Assembly: GCA_902477645.1 (NCBI GenBank)
Contig: CABSIA010000131.1
Coordinates: forward strand, 1 to 8,688
Length of the DNA stretch: 8,688 nt
Origin: an uncultured Prevotella sp.
Lineage (GTDB): Bacteria; Bacteroidota; Bacteroidia; Bacteroidales; Bacteroidaceae
Direction: 5' to 3'
Shown here in pieces: positions 1 through 6,640 of this stretch. The notes below the pieces were generated by a model, which saw nothing but the letters and a program-made list of their open reading frames with translations, did no database searches and had not been told where the DNA came from. The translations under genes were made by a program, and so were the position numbers. The number at the start of each line of letters is the position of its first letter. The stretch's first letter is position 1.

Positions 1-1559
1 TACGTGAGAACAATGTGCGCAGAACTTCTGTTGGTTGGAACGAAGTTAGATACAACAGCTCACAGGAGTACACCATAAAGGGCAACGAGACTCTTCTCTT
101 TGGTTTCAACGATATTGAGACTGAAGATATGGCAACTTCCGGCAATGGTCCGTTGGCTGTCTACAAGCCTCAGACTGAAGACCAGAATGCTTTCCTCGCA
201 TACGGCAACTTTGGCTCAGGTCTTGGATTCTATTCTCTCTCAAGTCTTGGAAATCTTTGTGTGCAGCTCATACTTGATGTGAGCAGCCTGCCTGAAAAAG
301 ACATCGTTCTTGGAAATCTTATCAACGGAAACAAGTATAAGAAGAAAGGTGAGCAGCTCGATGCGTTCCTGCTTTTCTCCAACAACGGACGTGCCACTAT
401 CAATACTTGCACTTTTGGTTATCGTATAGATAATGGTGAGACAGAATTTGTAGATTGCACTGAGGCTGTAAAGCCAGGTGAGTCTGGCAGCGTAGAGAAG
501 ATTTTCAACATGCCTGCCAGTGTTGGAGTGGGCAGCCACACATTGGAATTCTTTGTAAGCAGCATCGACGGTGTTGCCGTAGACTATGCATCCGACAAAG
601 CTATCCGTTCCCCTTTTATAGTCTACGACAAGTCTTTTGCGCGTCAGCAGCACTATGTTGAGCAATATAGCAGCCAGAGAAGTTATTTCCATGCTTATGT
701 TGACGATGAGATGTTTAAGACCGATGCCAAGGACAACATCTGCCTTGTAAACATTCATCAGTCTGGAACATCGTTGGCAGCAGAAGGAACAGAATATCTT
801 GAAGATTTGTATGCCTACGCTTATCCGTGCTTCACAATCGACCGTTTCTATTTCTTTGGCGAGAGCAACATTGCCTTCGATGTAAACCAGTATGCCTCAA
901 TCATGCCGTCGCTCGTATCAGAGTCTGTTTATATGCTTGTTGACGAGGTTGATGCTAATCCGGCATTCGCAACAGTAGATATTGCCAAACCAACATTCGA
1001 CAATACATCACGTTTGCTTACAGTGAATGTCTCTGGTGATATGGTTGAAGGTGTTGGCGATGCTGATATCTTTGGCGACCTTGCACTTACCGTATTGCTT
1101 ACAGAGGATGGAGTTGTTGCATCGCAGACTGTGCCAAATTCATTGGGCAACGCCACTACCACCGACCGCAATTATGTTCACAATGCTGTGTTCCGTACAT
1201 ATATGTCTAAGCCTCTCGGCGACAAAATTACGCAGAGCGATAACAGCTACAATATGACCTTCACAACAACCGTACCAGAAAAATGGAACGTTGAGAACAT
1301 GAAGGTTGTGGCTTTCATTGCGCCATACGCCACCGAGGTGACAGATGACAATGTTCTTGACATGGACATCATAAATGCCAACAGCTGCCGTCTGAAAGGA
1401 TTGTCTACGGATGGCATTGAGCAGACTACAGCTGAGGCAGCCACAGCAGATGCTTTGTTCTACAACATGCAGGGAGTTTGCGAGGGCAAGTCACCACGTC
1501 ATTCAGGCATGTATATTATTAAGGTTGGCGACAAGGTTCGCAAAGTTGTTATACGATAA
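1..1559 (+). CDS. Secreted protein, C-terminal part, with Omp28-like region and short C-terminal tail (5' truncated by window)
   Basis: The frame is open to the window edge (codons for R-E-N-N precede the GTG at 15), so this is the 3' part of a longer gene and no start is visible. About 515 residues are seen. The first ~90 resemble the beta-sandwich module of Bacteroidetes surface proteins ending in 'GNLCVQLILD'. Residues ~95-205 look like an Ig/CARDB-type domain. Residues ~210-460 resemble Omp28-family outer membrane proteins: a degenerate thioredoxin-like start ('HYVEQYSSQRS'), 'AYPCFTIDR' where relatives have a Y-P-x-G-x-x-x-R motif, then a beta-rich half. The last ~35 residues (FYNMQGV ... 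SGMYIIKVGDKVRKVVIR) form a tail like the one ending the next gene, possibly a shortened sorting signal. The usual CxxC of Omp28-type thioredoxin folds is absent. Likely exported or surface-located; exact role unknown. It lies 38 bp upstream of the next gene, probably in one operon. Confidence 0.8.
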   Translation, partial: RENNVRRTSVGWNEVRYNSSQEYTIKGNETLLFGFNDIETEDMATSGNGPLAVYKPQTEDQNAFLAYGNFGSGLGFYSLSSLGNLCVQLILDVSSLPEKDIVLGNLINGNKYKKKGEQLDAFLLFSNNGRATINTCTFGYRIDNGETEFVDCTEAVKPGESGSVEKIFNMPASVGVGSHTLEFFVSSIDGVAVDYASDKAIRSPFIVYDKSFARQQHYVEQYSSQRSYFHAYVDDEMFKTDAKDNICLVNIHQSGTSLAAEGTEYLEDLYAYAYPCFTIDRFYFFGESNIAFDVNQYASIMPSLVSESVYMLVDEVDANPAFATVDIAKPTFDNTSRLLTVNVSGDMVEGVGDADIFGDLALTVLLTEDGVVASQTVPNSLGNATTTDRNYVHNAVFRTYMSKPLGDKITQSDNSYNMTFTTTVPEKWNVENMKVVAFIAPYATEVTDDNVLDMDIINANSCRLKGLSTDGIEQTTAEAATADALFYNMQGVCEGKSPRHSGMYIIKVGDKVRKVVIR

Positions 1560-1597
1560 TATTTAAATTTTATTATAAACTTAATTAATTAATTTTT

Positions 1598-4500
1598 ATG
1601 AGAAAGACTTTACTTTACACCGTCTTGCTGACGGTTCTTTCCCTGTTCACAGGATATGGGAAAGCTCATGCTGAAAGTCCTTATAAGTGCGATTTCAATA
1701 CAACGATAAGCACGGATAAGAATGATTTTAAAGTCGCTACGGGATGGGGACATGTAGTCAATGGCTATTTCTGCTACGATGATTACGACACATATTATGT
1801 CTCATACACCTATAGTGCCAATGGCGGTATTGATGGAAGTGGCGCATTAGAGGTTGGCGACCAGACCGCCGTTGGTCCTTCTATGTCTTATGATACTGGC
1901 AGTACTACCGACCTTCTCGTAACTCCAAAGCTCAATGGTGCTTCTTCTATCTATGTGAAGAAAACGAAGGCTTCAGGTACAGTTAAATTCTACAAGGTGA
2001 CAAAGAGTGGCATTTCTTATTCAAGAGGCAGCCAGATTTCTGTAACTCTGCCAACATTGTCAACCGATGAGTTTGTAAAGGTTGAGATACCAGAACAGAC
2101 AGATGCTTATGTTGGTATTTATGGCTCATGTGTCATCTTTGATAACTTTGAGGCAGACGATGCAGATGTTACTCCTGTTAAGGGTTTGACAGTAACAGGT
2201 GTTAAAAATAATAGTGGCAGCACTGTAAACTGTGACGCAGACAATAACTTTACACTCAACTTTACTGCTACTATTATGAATACTGGTGACGTTGTCCTCA
2301 ATCCTGGTGACGAAGGCTACAGCCTGAGTATTGTAAACTATAGCAGAGACAATGCCGTCATCAGCACAACTTCTATTACTGAGGCTTTGGCCGTTGGCGC
2401 AACTACTATTGTCAATATAACCGGCACAGCAGCATACGCTGATTATCCTGACAGAAACCGTTACGATGTAATGGAAAACATAACTCATACAAGCAAAATG
2501 GCTGAATGGATAGAGTTTAAGCCATATCTTCCTGCTGTAAGCTTGAGGTCAGCTGATAATACAAAAATTGAGGCGGGTGCAACTATTGATTATGGACGTA
2601 CTACAGAGCCTGTAACCAAGACTTTCACTCTGAATAATACTGGTGCAGCTCCTCTTAACCTCACAGCTATAACATTGCCTGAAGGCTTCTCTACTGACGT
2701 TACATTCCCACTCAATATTGCAGCGGGTGAAAGTTCTGAAATAAACATCAAACTTGATGCCGATAAATTTGGTGTGTTCTTTGGTGATGTTACTTTCAAG
2801 GTTGATAATATTGATGACTTTGTAATCAAGGTTAATGGTATTGTTATGGATCCAAGCAAGTACTTCGTTACATTCGAGGACCAGAAGATACCTGTAGGTG
2901 CTATAGCAGAAAAGAGCTGGAGCGTAGCGGAAAATGGAACATCAGATAACCGTTACAGCCTTAGCCATGGCTCAAGAGGAGATGGTACAGAGACAAAGTT
3001 CATTACACCGCTGCTGAAAGTGACAGAGGGTGAGGTTATGACAGTTGATGTAGCAAGAACAAACTTCAAGTCTTATGGCAGTGACATATATCTCAAAGTT
3101 TACTATTCTGCAGACCGTAAAACTTGGACAGAAGTAAAGAGTATAGCATCAACAGAGTTGAGCGGTACTCGTATTGACTACAACAAGTTTATCAGTAAGT
3201 TTACAACCTTTAATATTGAAGGCGTACCTGCCGGAAACTACTATATTGGTTTCGGCGCATGCTACACTACAATTGACAATATCTATGGCTTTGAGAAAGT
3301 AGACATTGCTCACGACTGGCTTATCACTTCTGCCGAAGTTGCAGCTTCTGGTATGGTTAATAAGGAATATACAGCAAAGGTTACTGTAAAGAACAACAAC
3401 GACAAGGAAGTTGAGGCAGATTCTTACACTGCTACACTTTACGTAGGCAGACAGGCTATTGCTTCTGAGACTGTTCCTGCTATCGCAGTAGGTGAGTCAC
3501 AGGACTTTATATTCAACTTTACTCCTAATACAGCTGGCACATTCGATGCTTATGTAGTATTTAAGGACAACAACGATGACTACAGCGTAAGCACTGATGT
3601 TGTAGAACTGACAATTGCTGAGGAGGCTGCAACTGATGTTATGCAGATTGGTGAGGTTAATTCAACAGGAGTTTACGTACCTCTCGCTCTGAATTGGAAT
3701 AATAGTGAATCTCAGGCTGTTTATACAGCAGATCAACTTGGTTTGAAGTCTGGTGATAAGATTGGTTCTTTGACATGGAAGGGATATAATTCTGCGGATA
3801 ATCTTGTAGCGACAGTAGAAGTTTATCTTGCCAATGTTGAAAATGAGACACTCGCATCATCAGAAGTTCTCAACACGGGTGATATGACACAAGTTTATAG
3901 TGGTTCCTACACCTTTAAGAAAGAGGGTGGATATGGCAATACTGTAGACCACCTCTCTATCAATATTTCTGAGCCTTTTGTTTATGCAGGACAAAGTCTT
4001 TGCATTGTTGTTAAGTCAAAGTCGGATACATATAAGCAGAATTACTTTGAAGTAACCAACATAAATGGTCAGTGTGTTTCAAAGCAGTGGGATAATACAG
4101 GTAATGAGCCTACATCTTATACAGCCAGACAACTTCCTGTAGTATATGTAGGTGTTGTTAAAGATCCTGTTGTAATCAGCGGTACTGTTAAATCAGGCGA
4201 TGATGCTATTGAGGGTGCTGTTGTTACAATGAAATCTGACGATGTTATCTACACCGCTACAACCGACGCTGAGGGTGCATATTCACTCAATGTTATTCAG
4301 AAAGATTTGACTTACGACTTAACTGTTGCAGCTGCTGGTTATGAGACTTATACTGAGTCTGGCATTACTCCAGAGACTACCGATGCTAAGAACTTCTCTT
4401 TGACAGCACTTGAAACTGAGACAGGTACAATCTCTGCTGCCGGATATTCTACATTCAGCAACCTCAACAGAGCTGCGCAGATTACAGATGCAGAGGTTTA

Positions 4501-4966
4501 CACAGCTAAGCTGAACGGAACAACATTGACTCTTACAAAGGTTGAGGATGGTAAGGTTCCTGCAAACACTGGCGTTATCCTGAAGGGTACAGAGGGCAAC
4601 GTAACTACATACACTGTTACATACGGTGTATCTGCAACCGAACTTACAAACAACGACTTGATTGCTGCTAAAGCTGAGACTGTAGGCAACGGCAATATTT
4701 GCGTACTTGCCAAGAGAGACGGTGTTGTAGGTTTCTATACATTGGCTGACAACAACAAGGTTGGTCTGGGTAAGGCTTACATCGAGCTTCCTGCTGGCTC
4801 TGAGGCTAAGGCTCTCACATTCGAATTCGCTGAGACTACAGGCATAACAGAAATTGAGTCTGCCGATGCTGACGGCAAGATGTACAATCTGCTCGGTCAG
4901 CCAGTAAACCGTGCTACTGCCAAGGGTATCGTGATTAAGAATGGCAAGAAATATATCTTGAAGTAA
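1598..4966 (+). CDS. Large secreted multidomain beta-sandwich protein (choice-of-anchor, ASH-like, carboxypeptidase-regulatory-like domains)
   Basis: 1122 residues. A signal peptide is clear: basic MRK, hydrophobic 5-20, and AHA|ES giving cleavage after ~25. Domains by sequence style: jelly-roll 'choice-of-anchor J'-like (26-188, ending 'VIFDNFEAD'); CARDB/Ig-like (191-310); ASH/DUF1573-like (311-415, 'TKTFTLNNTGAAPLNLT'); a second jelly-roll (420-570, 'YYIGFGACYTTIDNI'); a second CARDB-like (573-675); another beta module (679-855); carboxypeptidase regulatory-like (858-930, 'VISGTVKSGDDAIEGA'); a Bacteroidetes 'GYSTFSN' domain (942-1080); and the tail 'KMYNLLGQPV ... KGIVIKNGKKYILK' (1094-1122). 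No catalytic motif is seen, so a surface adhesin or binding role is inferred. The ATG at 1598 is chosen because it gives the signal peptide; its leader is an AT-only TTAATTAATTAATTTTT stretch with no Shine-Dalgarno. Codon usage changes between domains (see findings). The tail may be a type IX secretion-like or anchoring signal; this is not proven. Confidence 0.88.
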   Translation: MRKTLLYTVLLTVLSLFTGYGKAHAESPYKCDFNTTISTDKNDFKVATGWGHVVNGYFCYDDYDTYYVSYTYSANGGIDGSGALEVGDQTAVGPSMSYDTGSTTDLLVTPKLNGASSIYVKKTKASGTVKFYKVTKSGISYSRGSQISVTLPTLSTDEFVKVEIPEQTDAYVGIYGSCVIFDNFEADDADVTPVKGLTVTGVKNNSGSTVNCDADNNFTLNFTATIMNTGDVVLNPGDEGYSLSIVNYSRDNAVISTTSITEALAVGATTIVNITGTAAYADYPDRNRYDVMENITHTSKMAEWIEFKPYLPAVSLRSADNTKIEAGATIDYGRTTEPVTKTFTLNNTGAAPLNLTAITLPEGFSTDVTFPLNIAAGESSEINIKLDADKFGVFFGDVTFKVDNIDDFVIKVNGIVMDPSKYFVTFEDQKIPVGAIAEKSWSVAENGTSDNRYSLSHGSRGDGTETKFITPLLKVTEGEVMTVDVARTNFKSYGSDIYLKVYYSADRKTWTEVKSIASTELSGTRIDYNKFISKFTTFNIEGVPAGNYYIGFGACYTTIDNIYGFEKVDIAHDWLITSAEVAASGMVNKEYTAKVTVKNNNDKEVEADSYTATLYVGRQAIASETVPAIAVGESQDFIFNFTPNTAGTFDAYVVFKDNNDDYSVSTDVVELTIAEEAATDVMQIGEVNSTGVYVPLALNWNNSESQAVYTADQLGLKSGDKIGSLTWKGYNSADNLVATVEVYLANVENETLASSEVLNTGDMTQVYSGSYTFKKEGGYGNTVDHLSINISEPFVYAGQSLCIVVKSKSDTYKQNYFEVTNINGQCVSKQWDNTGNEPTSYTARQLPVVYVGVVKDPVVISGTVKSGDDAIEGAVVTMKSDDVIYTATTDAEGAYSLNVIQKDLTYDLTVAAAGYETYTESGITPETTDAKNFSLTALETETGTISAAGYSTFSNLNRAAQITDAEVYTAKLNGTTLTLTKVEDGKVPANTGVILKGTEGNVTTYTVTYGVSATELTNNDLIAAKAETVGNGNICVLAKRDGVVGFYTLADNNKVGLGKAYIELPAGSEAKALTFEFAETTGITEIESADADGKMYNLLGQPVNRATAKGIVIKNGKKYILK

Positions 4967-4978
4967 TAACCCGAAAAA

Positions 4979-4986
4979 AGAAAGGA
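4979..4986 (+). promoter_or_regulatory. Strong Shine-Dalgarno for the 59-residue peptide gene
   Basis: AGAAAGGA matches the complement of the Bacteroidetes 16S 3' end (anti-SD CCUCCUUUCU) over 8 nt and lies 7 nt before the ATG at 4994. None of the other four complete protein genes here has a comparable site, so this one fixes the start and suggests unusually efficient translation. Confidence 0.75.
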
Positions 4987-4993
4987 TAAAACA

Positions 4994-5173
4994 ATGAAAA
5001 AGTATATTAAACCAGATGTTGTGCTGGTAGAAACAGACAATAGCATAATGGCGAGTACCTCTCTTAATGTAGATACCGAAAAAAAAGTGTACACTGACGA
5101 AGTGCTCTCAAAGCAGAATGCTGGTGGCTACGACGATGACGCCATGGGCCACAATAGTGTTTGGGACGATTAA
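4994..5173 (+). CDS. Small 59-residue peptide of unknown function (MKKYIKP ... SVWDD)
   Basis: This short gene reads MKKYIKPDVVLVETDNSIMA at the start, a Thr/Ser/Asp-rich middle, and AGGYDDDAMGHNSVWDD at the end, then TAA. It begins 27 nt after the stop of the large secreted protein and finishes just before a double hairpin and terminator, so it is the last gene of that unit. An AGAAAGGA Shine-Dalgarno sits 7 nt upstream of the ATG, supporting real translation. Small peptides with a 'MKKY-x-KP-x-(x)-V-x-(x)-(V/I)-E' start, an 'M/L-A-x-S' step near residue 20 and an acidic Trp-containing end recur in Bacteroidales from my general knowledge, often near secreted proteins; I know of no settled function. 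The N-terminus is too weakly hydrophobic for a normal signal peptide, and the end is strongly acidic (DDD, WDD). It could be a processed precursor, a partner of the upstream secreted protein, or a regulator; the sequence does not decide. Confidence 0.8.
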   Translation: MKKYIKPDVVLVETDNSIMASTSLNVDTEKKVYTDEVLSKQNAGGYDDDAMGHNSVWDD

Positions 5174-5180
5174 TCCGTAT

Positions 5181-5207
5181 GCTGCCATACAACACATTGT
5201 ATGCAGC
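5181..5207 (+). other. Hairpin just after the small-peptide stop codon
   Basis: Arms GCTGCCATACAA (5181-5192) and TTGTATGCAGC (5197-5207) form an 11-bp stem with one bulged C (5186) and a CACA loop. It starts 7 nt after the TAA. No T-run follows, so it is unlikely to terminate by itself; protection of the mRNA 3' end is a plausible but unproven role. Confidence 0.55.
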
Positions 5208-5220
5208 TGATAAATAACCC

Positions 5221-5264
5221 ACAGGGGACGGCATCATAATCAGATTGCCGTCCCCTGTTTTTTT
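5221..5264 (+). terminator. Intrinsic terminator of the secreted-protein unit
   Basis: A perfect 13-bp stem pairs ACAGGGGACGGCA (5221-5233) with TGCCGTCCCCTGT (5246-5258), with a 12-nt loop, and runs directly into a T-tract (5258-5264). It closes the + strand unit containing the two secreted proteins and the small peptide. Confidence 0.93.
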
Positions 5265-5319
5265 AGATTACCATATAAAAATATCAAAGAATGTTTTGGC
5301 GTTTTTTCTCTAAAAAAAA

Positions 5320-5385
5320 CGCAAGCGATTTCGAGGGGCATCGCAAGCGGTTGCGATGCCCCTCGCAACCGCCTGCGATGTACAA
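5320..5385. repeat. Three 22-bp GC-rich units containing a perfect 15-bp inverted repeat
   Basis: Units start at 5320, 5342 and 5364, spaced exactly 22 bp, each opening CGCAA(G/C)CG and continuing to a TGCGATG or TTTCGAG stretch. Inside, CGAGGGGCATCGCAA (5332-5346) and TTGCGATGCCCCTCG (5351-5365) pair perfectly around a GCGG loop. The GC-rich block stands out from AT-rich flanks. On the - strand a T8 run follows the hairpin by 12 nt, too far for a canonical terminator. A dispersed REP/MITE-like intergenic element is the most likely explanation. Confidence 0.7.
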
Positions 5386-5473
5386 TGCAGCTGTATGCCT
5401 TTTTTTCTATGTTTTTTGGCTCACCCGATAAATATAGGGGGAACAAATAAATAGGAATTATTGTATTTTTGTT

Positions 5474-5510
5474 CTCAAATAGTGCAGGCTTTCAGCCTGC
5501 GTTACTTGAG
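5474..5510. repeat. 37-bp imperfect palindrome with GCAGGCT/AGCCTGC core
   Basis: Arms of 17 nt (5474-5490 and 5494-5510) are separated by TTC. The inner 7 bp, GCAGGCT and AGCCTGC, pair perfectly; two G-U pairs and one A-C mismatch lie further out; the outer CTCAA/TTGAG pairs again. The G-U pairs suggest that RNA structure, rather than DNA symmetry, is kept. The GCAGGCTTTCAGCCTGC core looks familiar from intergenic repeats of other genomes, but that is from memory. Confidence 0.6.
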
Positions 5511-5585
5511 TTTGTCTTCCCCATGATTTTTCTACAGAGCCTGGTTTTTGGGGTATTCTCATAGAGCAAATATTTTTTCCAGTAT

Positions 5586-5630
5586 AAAAATAAGCCGGCA
5601 ATATAATTTCAAAAATCATATTGCCGGCTT
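5586..5630 (-). terminator. Terminator of prs (possibly bidirectional)
   Basis: A perfect 13-bp stem, AAGCCGGCAATAT (5592-5604) with ATATTGCCGGCTT (5618-5630), has a 13-nt AT-rich loop. Read on the - strand, it lies 26 nt after the prs stop and is followed by A then T5 (5590-5586). Read on the + strand, T8 follows after a short TAATTA stretch, so it may also stop rightward transcription. Confidence 0.85.
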
Positions 5631-5656
5631 TAATTATTTTTTTTGTTATGCTATCT

Positions 5657-6595
5657 TTACACGAGGTATTGCGAGCTGATGCTCTCGTTGCTCACAACTC
5701 TGCGGATAGTCTCTGCGAACATGTCGGCTACCGACAGCTGCTTAATCTTTGCACAGCGGTTAGAGTAGGGGATTGAGTCGGTGAAGACAATCTCCTCGAG
5801 AGCCGAATTTTGTACTCTCTCTGAAGCGGGACCGCTCATTACGCAATGCGACGCACAGGCTCTAACGCTCAAGGCTCCTGCCTCTTTCATTATGTCAGCA
5901 GCTTTGGTAATTGTACCGGCTGTGTCTACCATATCGTCGACAACCACTACATTCTTGCCTTTTACGTCACCGATAATCTGCATGCTTGCAACCACATTTG
6001 CTCTTGCTCTTGTCTTGTTGCACAGAACTAATGGGCATCCTAGATATTTTGCGTATGTGTTGGCACGCTTGCTTCCGCCTACGTCTGGAGATGCTATAAC
6101 CAGGTCTTTAAGATGCAGGCTCTGCAGATATGGCAGAATTACACCTGATGCATAGAGGTGGTCTACCGGCACATCGAAGAAACCCTGAATTTGGTCGGCA
6201 TGCAGATCCATTGTGATAACACGGTCTACTCCTGCCACACTCAGCAAGTCGGCTACGAGTTTTGCGCCAATGCTTACTCTTGGTTTGTCTTTGCGGTCCT
6301 GGCGTGCCCAACCGAAGTATGGCATAACCGCGATGATGTTTCTTGCCGATGCGCGTTTGGCGGCGTCAATCATCAGCAACAGCTCCATCAGATTGTCCGA
6401 GTTTGGGAATGTGCTTTGTACGAGGAACACGTCGCGTCCTCTGATAGACTCCTCGTATGAAACAGCAAATTCTCCGTCGGAGAATTTGGTTACCACCAAG
6501 TTTCCTAAAGGACAGTCTAAACTTGCGCAGATTTTCTCTGCAAGGTATCTCGTGCTTGTACCCGAGAAGACCAGAAAAGAGTTTTTTTGACTCAT
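5657..6595 (-). CDS. prs: Ribose-phosphate pyrophosphokinase (PRPP synthetase)
   Basis: The enzyme converts ribose 5-phosphate and ATP to PRPP and AMP, feeding purine, pyrimidine, His, Trp and NAD synthesis in the cytoplasm. At 312 residues it has the normal length of class I bacterial enzymes. Visible hallmarks: 'FSDGE' (38-42) and 'ESIRGRDVFLVQST' (49-62); ATP-binding 'PYFGWARQDRK' (92-102); signature 'MDLHADQIQGFFD' (129-141) with His132; flexible-loop 'NKTRAR' with Lys194 and Arg196; and the PRPP-binding loop 'VVVVDDMVDTAGT' (216-228). The C-terminal 'KQLSVADMFAETIRR' is also typical. The ATG at 6595 gives the standard N-terminus. The gene follows the ThiE-like gene by 45 bp with no Shine-Dalgarno and no TAnnTTTG box in the gap, so cotranscription is likely. 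It ends before a clear terminator. Confidence 0.98.
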   Translation of the reverse strand: MSQKNSFLVFSGTSTRYLAEKICASLDCPLGNLVVTKFSDGEFAVSYEESIRGRDVFLVQSTFPNSDNLMELLLMIDAAKRASARNIIAVMPYFGWARQDRKDKPRVSIGAKLVADLLSVAGVDRVITMDLHADQIQGFFDVPVDHLYASGVILPYLQSLHLKDLVIASPDVGGSKRANTYAKYLGCPLVLCNKTRARANVVASMQIIGDVKGKNVVVVDDMVDTAGTITKAADIMKEAGALSVRACASHCVMSGPASERVQNSALEEIVFTDSIPYSNRCAKIKQLSVADMFAETIRRVVSNESISSQYLV

Positions 6596-6640
6596 TTTAC
6601 CGAAGGTTTGTATATGTTATTATTGTTTTATCGCGATGGC

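Larger units (their letters stand above)
5265..5591. other. Gene-free intergenic region between converging units, rich in inverted repeats
   Basis: I see no credible protein gene here. Contents in order: an AT-rich 9-bp stem GCGTTTTTT/AAAAAACGC (5299-5322); the GC-rich 22-bp array (5320-5385); a T7 run (5400-5406); an isolated TATTTTTG box on the + strand (5464-5471) without a good -33 element; a 37-bp imperfect palindrome (5474-5510); and AT-rich sequence up to the terminator of prs. A 68-codon frame on the - strand reads through the repeats and looks spurious. Confidence 0.7.

Noticed and set aside
240..758. 172-codon open frame on the - strand inside the first secreted protein gene
   Set aside because: It lies entirely antisense to a well-supported coding frame, has low-complexity composition and no recognisable motif; a shadow frame.
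5320..5385. CRISPR array
   Set aside because: Units are contiguous 22-bp degenerate copies with no spacers, and no cas gene is present.
5240..5446. 68-codon - strand frame in the intergenic region
   Set aside because: It runs through the terminator stem and the 22-bp repeats; its Arg-rich stretch is simply the repeat translated. No ribosome site or promoter.
5523..5564. 13-codon + strand mini-frame (MIFLQSLVFGVFS) within the candidate small RNA
   Set aside because: Too short, no Shine-Dalgarno, and nothing to separate it from chance.
6213..6590. 125-codon + strand frame antisense to prs
   Set aside because: prs is unambiguous here, with all family motifs; this is a mirror frame.
6596..6640. 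Own promoter for prs in the gap after the ThiE-like gene
   Set aside because: No TAnnTTTG on the - strand in the 45-bp gap; a promoter inside the upstream gene cannot be excluded.
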